This document shows positions 34,741 to 47,726 of a DNA stretch of 64,000 bases, piece by piece (positions within the stretch are counted from its first letter, which is position 1; every line of letters starts with the position of its first letter). Position numbers and translations under genes: made by a program. Under the pieces are notes generated by a model, which saw only the letters and a list, made by a program, of their open reading frames with translations, did not search any database and was not told the origin of the DNA. Source of the stretch: Gymnothorax reevesii (lineage: Eukaryota > Chordata > Actinopteri > Anguilliformes > Muraenidae). The DNA lies in the NCBI GenBank assembly GCA_029721435.1, contig CM056582.1, positions 40,320,611-40,384,610 of the forward strand, in the 5' to 3' direction.

Positions 34741-37700
34741 ATGCAGAGGGCTAGTGCCGCTGTCCATCAAGAATGGGACTGAAATCATCCCATGACTGTC
34801 ATATCCTATAACCTATTTTAATTGTTGAAGCCAATTTACAGCAGATCGTAGTGCAGTAGAAACATCGGCCAAGATGAGGTAGTTGTAATCAAAACTAAAT
34901 TTTAATGATTAGATCAGACTATAGCAGAACATAGAAAATGAACAACTGTCAGGTCCTGATGATCCAATGTGCCTCGTGTGTAAATGCGCACAGCCAGGGC
35001 CTTAACCAGGGTTTTTTTTTTTTGAAATACCGAGGTCCAATAATGCACGCTTATCCTGGAATTATTTACGTGATCTGGCTACAACAACGTTCTGAAAGCT
35101 GCACTATTCCTTCACTTACGGTAGAAAACTGGCTGAGGCATATAAAGAACTGGGAAAAAAATAACTAAGTAATTGTAGAGGGACCATAACTGAAAGTTAA
35201 TTTGGTAAAAGATGAAGTCACCCATAAGCAAATTACTTGAGCAAATGTCCAAAAGTAGCTCACAGTAAATGTACCTACTGAAGTACCAAAAGTATTTTGT
35301 GAAAAAAATTAACTGAAGTATCAAAAGTGCAGGTACAAGCAAAAATCAACCACCGTTTGTTCTTTCATTGTGCTCTTTAATCAATTTTCGGGTGAATGAA
35401 AGACAGACCGTGGAAGTCTCTATCAGTTGTACATTTTCAATAACTGATCCTGTTTTGCCATCTATTGATAGTATATTGTAACTGCGTGCATAAATTTGCA
35501 ACTACATGTCCACTGGCAGACCCTTCTGCACAGATATATCGTTCTTCTTCTCGAACACGCCAAATCCAGACTGTCCGTAAATGAATTAAATTAATATTTT
35601 AAATTGAAATGAGTGACTAAGTTGCTAGCGTCAAAGTAACGAAGTGAAAGTAATATTTTAATCGTTTAAATGTAGTAGAGTGAGAGTGAAGGTCCCGTTA
35701 AAAAAAAACTTAATTACAAATTCTCTAAAACTAGGCTACTGAAGTACTGCAATGAAGTACATGTACTGCGTTACTATGCACCTTTGAAAACGGTGACGTG
35801 ACAACTTACACTGCACTATGATGCGGGATCTCTCTGTCTCCACACACACACACACAGACATGCGCGCAAACGGGCACAGTGAGGGGTAAATAGGTGGGTG
35901 AAAAAAAACGAAATTTCAGGGACAATTAACGAAGATCTGACCTGAAATAGCCTAAACTGTGTCATCGAGCATTTCTTTTCCCCTATTTGTGTTCCCTTTT
36001 CGAGAAAATCTTATTCAAATGAGTGGCAACTATAGTTGCCAGTGGGCACATACCTTGTATCTACCCCAATAAAAGTGAAATATGAATTAGAGTACAACAA
36101 ATCACAAGCAATTCTAAATATTTTTTTCAACAGATCTATTTTTATTGAGAAATGATTTTATCATTTAAATCAAGTTTGAGAACAAATCTTTGAGACATCA
36201 AAAAGGTGCCCTGTAGCTTTTTATTTTGCAAATGTTAACTATTTTTTAACAACTTGGATATATGGTGTAGAACCCCACAAAACAATACCAAAATATGGGC
36301 ATTGCAGAGGGCTGAAGGTTCCACGTGTTCTTTTGGCTGGCGTCAATTCGAGCAGCTTCCTGGCTGGTGTGAGTCACAATAGAATGGATATTCTTCTCCG
36401 TTCAAAAGAACAGGGTCCAAAAGCACAACGGTTACAATTAATCTGACTCCATAATGCATTTAGAATACCAAATTTATTTATTTCCTCATTAAATATCTGA
36501 CTCCAAATTAGAATTAGAATGTATAGTTTGGGGACAGCATACATGAATCTCGGGATGGCTACGCTATCAGATTGTGAAAACCAGTTACTCAGCCGACGTC
36601 CCCGGGTAATAAACGCAGTTGCCGGATCTCAGTTCGGTGACAGTTCTAGAGGATGGAAGAAATCACCATGATAGTAGCATTGAGACAAAAACAAAGTAGC
36701 ACTGAGCATAAATATATCATGAACCCTGGTTTAAGTGCACCGAAGGGCCCCTTAAGAAGATCAATCAGATACTACATAAACCCTTTAGGGGTAGACCGTA
36801 ATCTGCATTCCAACTTAAAACCCATCACTACCTACAAAATCAGCTAGCTAGTCTGGAATGGGAAGGAATCGCCCCCTAAGTACAGGTCGTAACATGGCTA
36901 GAAAGAGTCACGGAGACCACGCAAGCTGAGAGGAATAACAATAATTCAATCACCAGGTTGGCACAAACTTAGATAAAACAAATCAACTTTAAGGAAATTA
37001 CAAGTTACACACAATTTAGAAAGAGAGAACAAAGTCATACCTGGAGGAAAAGGATTCACATGCACACAGGGGGATCGGATCACATGCGTGGGGAGAACTC
37101 AGATGCCATTCCCCCCCCGACTATCTAGATTGGCTACTTACGCACACACCTAGGCACGCAGAGAGAGCTGGCATGTGATTCTCCATAATTAAAGGACTAC
37201 TGACACCCTTGCGGGCGTAGGGAGGAATCAGAGACGATTCCCCTTAATGGCTAGAATCTTTTTGTTTTAAGCCAAAACCATACCTTTGATCCAGGCGGCA
37301 TGGCCATAAATGGCCTGGAAGGGGGGTCGAATCTGGGTTTAGGATTTCCACCATTTGGAGGATGTAAAGGATTCTGACTAATATTTAGGAGTTTCCCAAA
37401 GGGAATGAACCATAATTTTAATGGAAATGAAACATACTCCATTCAACTCCTTGGATTCCCCCGAGAATAACAAGACCAAACATGATAGGAATATGCACTA
37501 ATATGATGCAGTTGTCATGAAAAAGCCTTAAGATGAATCACTATACAGTCCAATTGGGCCACAAGTATAGAAGTGCTTTCTTCACAGAATATTGAACATA
37601 AAAACACATTATGAAGTTCCCAGAGATTTAGGTCATTTTAACCAGTTTAATATAACTGGACTTTGACTGAAGAGTAAGGGCAGCAATATGACTGCCACAG

Positions 37701-37770
37701 GGCATTGTGGCTGTCAGGGCTTTGCAACTACAATGGGATCTTGAACAAATTCATTCAGTTAAAAAGTCTT
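34741..37770. other. Unclassified non-coding DNA
   Basis: No gene is recognised. 35120-35790 is rich in AAGTA/TACTT words (for example TACTTGAGCAAATGTCC, GAAGTACATGTACTGCGTTA), as in several fish DNA-transposon relics. 36300-37480 contains repeated GGAATC/GATTCC words around GCCCCC, which might be a worn LTR, but I find no clear ends. A (CA)n run lies near 35842-35855. Confidence 0.35.
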
Positions 37771-37794
37771 TACACACACACACACACACACACA
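37771..37794. repeat. (AC)n microsatellite
   Basis: About eleven AC units. 37795-38393 beyond it is CA-rich but otherwise unremarkable. Confidence 0.95.
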
Positions 37795-38634
37795 AGGTTT
37801 AAAACATTAATTCCAATGCCCCACTTGAACTTAGTGAATTAAACTATCAGAAACAATTCAACAACAATTTAACAAATAATTTCATGAAAAAACCAAAAAA
37901 AAAACAGACAGGCATATACACATGCACATGCGCACGCACAGAAACATGCACACACATACACACCTGAACACATACAAACAGACACAGTAGTAAAACCAGC
38001 ACTAACCTTTTAATTATGCAGAAACTTGCTAAATCTCAGAGTTGGGCTTGGGCTGGTCTAGCTCAGCTGCCAAATTAGCTTGCTACACTAGTAGTATGCT
38101 AATGCTGGTCAGGGGCGGCGTTAGACCTGGGCTAATATCCCTCCCGTTATTGACAACACTTAGTCCTGGCTAATTCTAGATGGATTTCCTTTATTAACAT
38201 GTTTTTGAATTCAAGAATAATCAAGTGGCAATTGATGACACGGCTTCTCCCCCCCACGCAATCTTAAAGCGACAAAATAATGGGCTATAATTTAATTATA
38301 TTTAGGTCTATGCACTCGGAGACGGCAGGCAGCCAGGCTAACTAAACCGAAAAATAGTGCTCTGCACTGAGGGGTCACATCAGCCCAGAATAGCCTATCG
38401 ACAGGGCCATATTACGGACCGGGCCAGTGGGGCCGGCGCCCAGGGGCCCAAGGGTCCAGGGGCCCGGGGGGGGTGGGGGGGGGGGGGCAAAGCGATGCAG
38501 ATGCCGATGTCGATGCCAATTGCGATGTCAGAGGGCCTCTATTCTCTAGGATCTTATGACTACTCACACTGTTATAGGGCATATATGCAGAGAACCGAGA
38601 GAGAAGGGTGATATGAATTTGGCAGGGGGGACAG

Positions 38635-38935
38635 GGACGGCAATCAGAGGGCCCCTGGGCTATGGGGTACGGCAATCAGAGGGCCCCTGGGCCATGGGAG
38701 ACGGCAATCAGAGGGCCCCTGGGCTATGGGGTACGGCAATCAGAGGGCCCCTGGGCTATGGGGGACGGCAGTCAGAGGGCCCCTGGGCTATGGAGGACGG
38801 CAGTCAGAGGGCCCCTGGGCTATGGGGAACGGCAATCAGAGGGCCCCTGGGCCACGGGGATGGCAATCTGAGTGCCCCTGGGCCATGGGGTACGGCACTC
38901 AGAGGGCCCCTGGGCTACGGGGTTCAAGGAAGTAG
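38635..38935. repeat. 32-bp tandem repeat in hAT left arm, about nine copies
   Basis: The unit is ACGGCAATCAGAGGGCCCCT plus GGGCTATGGGGT, with point variants. Its position close to the hAT left end fits a subterminal transposase-binding array that has expanded. Degenerate AGAGGGCCCT words continue to about 39080. Confidence 0.9.
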
Positions 38936-39360
38936 GGGGGAATGGTTTCAGAGGGCCCTATGATTATGAAAGCCCCTGCTAAGGGTCGCGACTTCTGGCT
39001 ATGTGGGGGCCCCAGGGAGAGCCCTAATGGGAGAGCATACTGTTAAGAGAGCCCTCTGATTACAAATGTTCTTACAAAAGGCCTCTGATTTACCAAGGGT
39101 TTTGAATGAAAGTCCTTTCCGCGAGCCCTAAGGGCCGGTTCATACTCTATGCTAGGTACGCGAGCGCGAACGCAAGGCAATGCATCCAGCAACGCAAGGT
39201 AGCCATCTTGCGTCCTTGCGTAGCAAAGTGTGTCGTCCAATTTTTTGAAATGCGACGCATCGACGCGTGTATTTCCGTGAGATTCCAATAGGGGCGATAA
39301 AGCAAATGATGTACTATTGTCTGACTACTTTGTTGGGTTGGAAGAAGAAATTTGAATACA

Positions 39361-40245
39361 ATGGCAGCTGAGGTTGAGGAGGAGCGCCTATGCGAGCTAG
39401 TGCGGGCACACCCTCACTTATATAATACCTCCCATCCGTGGCACTGTAATAGAAATGCAGTGGAGAATGGATGGAAGGAAATTGCTTTCGATCTAAAAAT
39501 CGATGTACACGAGGCAAAAAGAAAGTGGAAGCAAGTCCGTGATCGGTATGTTCGTGCAAGCAACAAATGGAAACGTGCTTGCAAAAGTGGCGCTGGTCAA
39601 CTGGGTTTTGGGTACCCGTCGGTGCTATCCGAGCTTGCCTGGCTGGGAAAGTTTATTAAACATCGCAACACCGGCTCAAATTTTTCGGTAGGTAAAGAGA
39701 ATTAATGTTTTCCATTTTTAATTAAAATAGTCTCAGTGGGTTGATTTGTGACACGTTGTAGCATCCCGGTCTTGACTTGCATAGTTTTGACATGTGGTCA
39801 TGTGTAAATCCATACCTAGGCACCAGGTGATACAGACGTGACAGCTGATCAGGACAGAGATGATGAGGAAAGCGTCAGGTCGCAGGGATCTTCGGCAGAC
39901 CAGTCATCCTTTCCCCCTACCTCATCCCCATCCCCGTCTCCGGCTCCCGCCTCCTCCTCCTCAATACACATTTCCCCACTGTCTACCCTTCCTCCAACCC
40001 CGACATCTAGGCCCGCCTCAAAATTAGCTGCAAGAAAGCGCAGGGGGGATATAGAGGATGCATATGAGGCTGCCCTGATCGAGAGGTTGGCAGTTATCAA
40101 GCAGGAGAAAGAGAAGGACAATGGTGACATATATTCATGCTTCTGCAACTATCTCTGCTCATTCATGAGAAGTATTCCCCCAGAGCAAAGTGCCATATTA
40201 ATGCGGGATGTAAAACTACTCATGAGGGTTTATGAGCCCTCTTAA
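39361..40245 (+). CDS. Harbinger MADF-BESS DNA-binding protein
   Basis: Two exons, 39361-39687 and 39820-40245, joined by a 132-bp GT-AG intron (donor TCG before GTAGGT, acceptor CCTAG) in phase 0, give 250 residues with no stop. Residues about 8-95 form a MADF (Myb/SANT-like) domain: LCELVRAHPHLYNTSHPWHC, then WKEIAFDLKIDVHEAKRKWK, then QVRDRYVRASNKWKR. A Ser/Pro-rich linker follows. The C-terminus, about 215-247, is a BESS-type helix pair (FCNYLCSFMRSIPPEQSAIL). In Harbinger elements this second protein binds the element ends and brings the nuclease into the nucleus. It is convergent with the nuclease gene. I chose ATG 39361 because no ATG precedes it in frame. Confidence 0.88.
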
Positions 40246-40781
40246 TACCAAATGTGGCCCAATTGTGTGTTGCGGTCCGAAACTGGCTGTCAGCTGCAGC
40301 CACCAGGCACCTGTCATAATCCCCCCCCGTGAAGGAATGTCGTTTATTTAACATGCTGTTTAGGTGTTTATGTTTGGTTTTAGTATTCTGTGTTCATTGC
40401 GCAGTAGCCTGTGTTCATTTGCCGCACAGTGGCTATGTTAGCCGCGCACGGTAGCCTGTAATGAGTTGTTTAAAACCACACACATGCATAATAGCCTATG
40501 TTTATTAAAAGCGCGTCGGATAGGCCTGCACCTGTTTTTCTTTTTACTTATTTTTTGTTTTGGCCGTGCACTACTGATTGTCTTTCGCTGAGACAAGTTG
40601 CTAATAAATATCAAATGATGAAATTGTTTGGAGACTGGGTGATTTTTTGAAAAGAATAAAATGTAGGCTTATTTGCTGTAATGACGCCACTCCATATTTT
40701 TAGATTATGATTTATTAAGGGACGCTTTATGCCTCGAGTCTATGAAAATATAGCGCAGCATTTTTGTGCATCGGCGCAAAG

Positions 40782-42362
40782 TCAAGTGGCTGTCGGCAAG
40801 CATCCTTGCCGGAGAACAGTGAACTGGTGTGGAAGCTCGCCAGCATCAGACATAAAATAATCTGCAAGCTGGTCTCGCACAAGGATCGCTCTTCTCGAGG
40901 GCCGGTCCACTGCACATCGTGGTCCATCAATCATGTTGGTGTCACCCTCCACTTGCTGCCTCCATTCTCCTGCTTGGATTTCTCCAGAGTCAGACGTGGA
41001 ATCCACAAAGGTGTTTGGCATGTATTTGCCTCGTTCGGTGTTGGATAAATAGTTATGGAGAGCCACGCATGCCTTTACAATCTGCACTGCCTTTTCCGGC
41101 ATGCAGTCGATTAGACGTCCGAAAATACGGTAGCGAGCAGCCAATATCCCAAAGGCGTTCTCCACCACACGTCTCGCCCTGGCCTGGCGGTAATTGTATA
41201 CCCGCTTCTTGTCGGTGAGGTTTGTGCCTTAAATGAAATGAGGAAAGCACACGAACATACTGGACATTAATAATTGCATAATTCATTCATTCATCTATTC
41301 ATTATTTATGTCACTCAGGTTAATAACCTTCAACCCTTGCGCACTTTATGCGCTCTCAGCATGTTGGAGCGGCTGAGTTATATTTTGCAATCTTGGTTAT
41401 TGGGGAGAACGCGCAGTAGGCAGTTCAATGAAAATTGACCCCACTAGGCCTACTTAGTTCATTATTTGGCCTCAAGCCTAAATATAAAATAAATATAATA
41501 ACGGTGAAGTAATGCTAATTTGCTCACCTGAATAGGGTCTCATGAGATTCACCTGTAAGGGAAAAGCATCGTCGCCCAGGAAGAAGTAAGGACTGAGAGT
41601 TGTGGTGCCTGGCAAGAAAGTAGGAGGAGGCAGCTGCAGCTGGCCTTCTGCCAAGCAGGACCTGAAGGCGCTGCGGCTGAATATGCCCCCATCACTCTCT
41701 CGTCCATACGCGCCAACGTCGACAAACACAAATCGATAGCGGGCATCAGCAACAGCCATAAGTACAATGGAAAAAAAGCCTTTATAATTATAGAAATCAC
41801 TGCCCGAGTGGTGTGGAGCTCTGATTCAGATATGCTTCCCGTCGATCGCTCCGAGACAGAGAGGGAATTGGCTGTGGGACAGATGCTGAAAATCTTCCGC
41901 AATTTCCATCCACTCAGCTGCTGATGGGAATGCCACAAAATCTGCGACCAGGGCATCCCAGATGGCACAACACACCTCTCCAATAATGCCACAGGCCGTG
42001 CTTTTGCCAATCTTATAGCTGGCAGCGATTGCTTGCTGACTTATACCTGTGGATAGGTACCTCAGTGTCAGGGCCAGTCTTTGGGACGCACTGATGGGGT
42101 TGCAGTGAGAACGAGAGGTCTCCGGGAGTACGCGGACCACTCGTGACAGAAGGTCGTCAAATTTCGGCGCTGACATGCGGAAATATTGGAAGTGTTTCTC
42201 GTCGTCAATTTGCCGCATGGGGATTACCAGATTTTTGTACTCCCCGTCCTGATCCCTCCAACAATTCAATGGGCGAACATACCATCTTCTTTGTTGTTTT
42301 TTTTTCTTCTGGCGGTGGCGATGCAAAAGCAGCAAAAGTATGCATTCCTCCTCAGTAGCCAT
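40782..42362 (-). pseudogene. Harbinger DDE nuclease, one nonsense codon
   Basis: Two exons, 42362-41528 and 41227-40782, GT-AG, split in a Gly codon, 426 codons. An N-terminal basic run (QKKKKQQRRWYVRPL) and a helix-turn-helix region (GISQQAIAASYKIGKSTACG) precede the core. The catalytic residues are present: Asp174 in LGAIDGKHI, Asp215 in FVDVGAYGRESDGGIF, and Glu301 in VVENAFGILAARYRIFG. Codon 179 is TGA (41826-41828), directly after GKHI, where I would expect Arg. This fits a CGA to TGA CpG transition. Otherwise the frame is whole, so it died recently. Harbinger nucleases (transposase_27-like DDE) cut the element out at TWA. Confidence 0.92.
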
Positions 42363-42989
42363 TTTGTCAATCTGATTATGGTTATTACGAACACCCGGAA
42401 TGTCACCCGTCACTCGTCGGTGAATTTCTTACCCAGGAGGAGATTATTACACGTGTGAGATTTGGACATGTTTAAACAGCACCTTTTTTATCAAAAGCCT
42501 GCTGGTGGGGCCTGTGATTTTTGTGGTTGTCAGAAACGGTAGAACGTGATTGAACAGTGTCTTACATGCAAGTACAATCAGGATAGATCAAGGTTAATAT
42601 GAAAACTTGCAGAAGAATGGGTTAGGCTGAATGTAAAATTAGTATTGCAAAGGAACAATGGGGATTTTTTTTGGAGGGGGGGGGCATCTTTTATTACTTC
42701 GAAGCAAGAGGTTTATTCATTAGGATGTGAAGTAGGATTTTTGTCCAGACCCACACTTCTATTCGGAGGGTGGCGGTAATGCACCATACGTTGTGTTGAG
42801 ACACCAAAAAGAAAAAAAGAAGGAGGAGGGGAGGACTTTGCTACCCCCTATTGCATGAGCAGTGTACTGCATTTTAACGAGGCACAGCGCAGCAAGGGAC
42901 GCGCGTTCAGGCTTCTCTGTGAACGAAATGGAACGGACCTGAGCTCGCGTTCGCTCGCGCACCTAGCATAGAGTATGAACCGGCCCTAA

Positions 42990-43703
42990 GGCCCAGGATA
43001 TGCTAGCTGTGTGATTTAATTTACGTGCACAACCGCACATACTTGCAGCAGAATGATCAGAGCACTATGCACGATACTGGTAGTGTTGCCAAAAACAAAT
43101 CACCAAAAGTCGCTATTGGCTATCTGAAAAGTCGCTAGATTATGTCATGACGTTACTATGATGTCATAACGTCACGCACGACTCACTGATCTCAAGAAAA
43201 TGTGTCTACATGGCTATGTTGACAATCCCAAAGGGTACAGTTTTGAGATCGGGGCTAATATGCAGTGCTACTTAACCATGAAATAAGCTTCTAGTGGCGG
43301 TGCAGAGCTGAAGTTACATTGAAAAACAATGATTTTGACACTCGAGAGATGTGTTTTTTTAAAGTCACCGGATTCACCTAAAAAGCCGCTAAGTCGCTAG
43401 ATGAGGTTTTAGTCGCCAAAGAAAAAGTCGCTAAATCTAGCAACATTGGATAGTGGCGGTATCATGTAGGGAGCAGATAGCCAACCGGGCTCTCATTAAT
43501 ATTTTCCACCATTGTTTGACTCTACCACGAGCTCAACATGGAAGTTCGGAAGATCGCCCCTCGCGGTTGAGTCAATATTGCAACATACGCACATGTCTGC
43601 GTACCTTGTGTTCAGGTGTGCTACCACGCGTAACTTCGACATAAAATACGCATGGCAACGCATTCGGGCATAAAATGTGCACACGGCAATCATATCCTGG
43701 GCC
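42990..43703. mobile_element. Harbinger-like MITE sharing a TSD with the full element
   Basis: Left end GGCCCAGGATATGCTAGCTG; right end ATCATATCCTGGGCC, its inverse. TAA precedes it (42987-42989, also the right TSD of the full Harbinger) and follows it (43704-43706). No gene inside. An inner element probably lies at 43082-43450. Confidence 0.75.
43082..43450. mobile_element. Probable nested small TIR element
   Basis: The left part, AGTGTTGCCAAAAACAAATC and CACCAAAAGTCGCT, mirrors the right part, AAGTCGCTAAATCTAGCAAC and ATTGGA, imperfectly. GTCGCTA words recur in both arms. The exact ends are unsure. Confidence 0.45.
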
Positions 43704-44876
43704 TAACGCTGGCCCCAGTAGACAGCTAGTAGAAGCAGGACCTATTTTCTATGAGAAGTGATTTCGCCCCTGGACAGTATTGTGTGTACGCAATACAACA
43801 TGGTCCTTGGAGTGCATCGAAACTGTCACTGCGACACGTCCAAAAGTTCAGAAATCTCGAACTCCATGCAAATTTATTGTGCGTCGCGACCATATCGTGA
43901 AGCAAGTGTCCAATAGCCGAGCTAGACTCAGGGGCGGGCTGTACAGCGGTCCAGTCACAATACACAGCAGATTCACGTGTCATTATAACCTATAGTTATC
44001 TTCGAGGAGAGTAGCAGACTGGTAGATATTCACCTTCAGAACACTGAGTTTTGCCCCGCTTCACTTTGCAGATTTCGCTTCCATATGTCCCCACCGTGAA
44101 GGGGTGTACTGTACACACCAATACCAACAAAGTGAAGTCCAAGTGAAAATCAAATATCGATACAACTCTCCCACATTACACTTGGCGTTGCTTTTATCAA
44201 AACTCCTCTCATGGCAGAAATTTTGGAAGTTTAAGTGAAAATCCAATATTGTTAAATCCATTTATCAAAACTCCAAACAACATTCTTACATTAAAACCTT
44301 TCCTAGACTATCAGATTTAGCATCCAACACCCTATTAAAAAGCTCATTGACATTTACATTATATTGTATTGTATTGTAATAGTGTACCTTAAGACCTAAA
44401 GCCATTGTAAGGGCGACTGTATTTTCAGCGAACAAATTCGGAAGGCTAAGTGTAATTCCAATATTGGACTGAATGAAGGGGCGGAGACTTGGGCTCTCTC
44501 TATATATTGCCCCCTGCTTCACTACTCCTCACAACCTGACCTTTCAGCTTGACAACTTGCTTTGTATTCAACCAGTGCAACCTGACTTGTTCAGCAGTTT
44601 AACATTCAACAGCCTTTTTAAAGTCTTATATCCATTTATATTATTTTATATTATGTTACATATTAGAAACAACACTGCACCTTCAAAGGCTCAAAGCCTT
44701 TGTAAAAGGCTTAAGCATTTCCAACGCCCTTTTTTAAGGCTTGTTGCCTTGTATTGTATTGTGGGTACTCGTTTATACTGTATTATATTATTGTTATATT
44801 ATTACAATCAGTTGTGAAAGTCCCCATGAGAATCCAATAGATATAACACTCTAACATTACACTTGGCATCAGTAGT

Positions 44877-47726
44877 ATGGATTGCAAACAAAAAAGTGGG
44901 GCTTCAAAACAAAAAGCCAAAAAAAATAGGGAGGCAAAGCAGGCTGATTTTTTTAACAAGAGTTGTCAGAAAGACAACAAAGCTCGCCAGGGCAAGGTTA
45001 AAGTTTTTCTGCACGCGGATGGACGCGGACGCCGGGGGTACGACAATACCTCTCCGGACATTATTCGTCCCGGCGAGCTAAAAAATGTGCCTTTGATTTC
45101 TAACTTTTTTGACAAGCCTCAAGATTCAAATATTGATAATGTCATCAGTAGCCCGAGTTGCAGCAATGAAGAGATCACCTCTGGTTTGATCATACCGGAG
45201 CCCTCAGAGACCCAATCAAGAGTAGACCCGGCCTGTCAGGCTCAGGCCTCAGGCCCACACTCAGACCAGGCATCACCTGTGAAAATCTTTCCTAGTGATG
45301 AGGATTGCACGGAGCCCAGTTTCACACCAGAAGCTGAGGACACCAACTCCGGTCATGAACCTCTTATTGACCCTGCTTTATGGCCAAATACCACAACCAT
45401 TAAAGACTTGCGCACTTTTAGGACAGGAGACCCACTGTCAGACCAGGCATCGCCTGAGAAAGCCTCATCAAATCAGGAGGGGTGCACTTGGACCAGTATC
45501 ACATTAGGAGCTAGGGGCTCGAACTCCTGGTGTGAAACGGTTAATGACCCTGCTTTATGGCCAAGTGCCGTTACTGAACAGGTCAAGTCGATTTTGGTTA
45601 GTAGAGGAGCAGCTGATTTTCAAAATCGAAGTGAAAAGTACCCTGCCTCAAGTAGGGATAGGACCATGGGGGGCATCACTACGAGTTTCACTAATTCCTT
45701 AATCAAATGCTCTCTACCTAATGGCCAGTCTCTGACTAGGCAGTGGCTACTTTACTCCCCTTCATCTGGTTGCAGCTTTTGTTTTGCTTGCAAACTGTTT
45801 TCAAGTAAGCACAATGCGTTTGTCCTCGGGTTTTCTGATTGGAAACATTCTGAGCGTATCGGTGAGCATGAGAGGAGTGAAGAGCCTAGGGCTTGCATGT
45901 TAGCATTACACAGTCGCTCCAAAATCACAGGAAGAGTTGATTCTGATCTTGTCAAACAAATTGATGCAGGGAGGCAATACTGGTGGGAAGTTTTGAAAAG
46001 AGTTGTTGTTGTAATGTTGTTTTTGGGGGAGAGGGGCCTTGCTTTCAGGGGAGATGATGCGCGGTTGGGATCACCTCACAAATGGTAATTACTTAGGCAT
46101 TATCGAACTGTTGGCTAAATTTGACCCTTTTCTAGCTGACCATCTCCAGAGGTTTGGAGGCCAGGGCAAAGGCTCTGTGTCCTACCTCTCATCCACAATC
46201 TGTGAGGAATTTATCCACTTAATGGGAGACAGAGCAAAGGAAGCAATTAATTATCAGCGAGATTAAAGAGGCCAAATTCTTCTCTGTTATTGTTGACTCC
46301 ACTCCAGACCTTGCTCATGTGGACCAACTCACTTTTATTTTCAGGTTTGTAAATAATGGTGGAGAAGTAGTTGAGCGTTTTCTGGCTTTTGAGCCTATTG
46401 AAAATCATAGTGGGAACAGTTTGGCTCAGTGTGTTGTTGCAATGGTGGAGAACCTGGGCCTAGACTTAACTAACTGTCGAGGCCAGTCTTATGACAATGC
46501 AAGTAATATGTCAGGAAAGTACAATGAATTCCAAGCTCATCTGAAACAAATAAACTCATTGATGTGTTATGTCCCCTGTGCAGCACATTCATTGAATTTA
46601 GTCGGTGTCAATGCTGTTGACAGTAGCCCAGAAGCTGGGCGTTTCTTTGACTTTCTGCAATCAATGTACACATTTTGTGCCTCGTCAACACACAGGTGGG
46701 GAATGGTGTTCCGTGATACAGATGTGAAACTCACACTGAAATCTTTGTCAGGTGCTCACTGGAGTTCAAGAGCTGAAGCAACAAAGGCTCTTTGGAAATA
46801 TTATGCACAATTGAGAGAGGCATTGAACAATATTTCCAAAGATTCACAGGAGAAACGTGAAACTAGAAGCGAGGCCTCTGCACTCTGTGGCAAGCTGGAC
46901 ACCCTAGAGATAGCTTTTTTGGCACACTTTTGGGATACAATACTGCAGCAGTTCCAAACCACAAGCCTGCAGTTGCAGAGACATGACATTGACATACACA
47001 CAGCTACACAGCTTCTCCTTTCACTTTGGGACTTTGTGGCAGCAGAGAGAGACAATTTCGCCTTTTTTGAAGGGTCCGCTTTAAATGTTACCGATTTAGT
47101 CCCCCAAGACTACAGACATGACCTTCAGCGCACAAAGAAGCGCAAATGTATGGCTGATGAAAGTGCAGAGCCAGGTGTTGAATTTAGTGGAAAAGTTTCG
47201 GATTGAAACGTTCAATGTTAAAATTGACAAACTTGTGTCCTGTCTTAACCATCGGTTAACTGCATACACACACTTGACCAATCTTTTTCATGTTCTTTTC
47301 ATGCCTGATAATATGGCCAACAGTGAGCTCACTTTAAGGGCCGAATCTCTTGCTGCAGCATATCCCACTGATCTGACCATGAGCTTGGCAGATGAACTTG
47401 TTCAGTACGAATCATTCATTTCAGAAAAACAAAAATGCCCAAATACAATGCTAAAGACCACGGTAAATTTGGATTTACAGTCCACTTTCCCAAATGTTTA
47501 CATAGCACTCAGATTGTTTTTGACCCTGCCAATAACAAACGGTGAAGGGGAACGGTCATTCTCCAGACTGGCTCGAATTAAAAATGAGCTCAAGATGAAA
47601 ATGTGCCAAAATCAGTTGAATTCACTCTCCCTTCTAGCAATAGAATCAGAGTTGGTTCACCAGCTCAACTTTGATGAGTTAGTGGACGACTTTGCAAGAA
47701 GGAAGAGCAGAAATAAACCTTTGTAG
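44877..47726 (+). pseudogene. hAT transposase, ZMYM1-like, three frameshifts
   Basis: ATG 44877 to TAG 47726. The N-terminal 210 residues are low-complexity, with an internal duplication around SDQASP and DPALWP. A TTF-type zinc-finger region follows (SGCSFCFACKLFSSKHNAFV, DWKHSERIGEHE). Frame break 1 is an extra A in CACAAATGG (about 46080). Break 2 is near 46250 (INYQRD then stop, resuming at IKEAKFFSVIVDSTPDLAHV). Break 3 is near 47180. The RNase H-like core includes VIVDSTPDLAHVDQLTF (first Asp) and CRGQSYDNASNMSGKY (second Asp), as in DUF4371 hAT proteins. The end carries the hAT dimerisation motif LFLTLPITNGEGERSFSRLA. All domains are present, so a handful of indels inactivated a once full-length gene. 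43707-44876 upstream is its 5' non-coding arm. Confidence 0.9.

Larger units (their letters stand above)
39132..42986 (+). mobile_element. Complete PIF/Harbinger transposon, TSD TAA
   Basis: The ends are GGGCCGGTTCATACTCTATG and its inverse, CATAGAGTATGAACCGGCCC. The match extends about 40 bp inward to GCGAGCG words. TAA flanks both sides (39129-39131 and 42987-42989). Subterminal ACGCAAGG words repeat on the left. Two genes are carried: a MADF-BESS protein on + (39361-40245) and the DDE nuclease on - (40782-42362), tail to tail. TIR identity is high, so the insertion is fairly recent. Confidence 0.95.
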
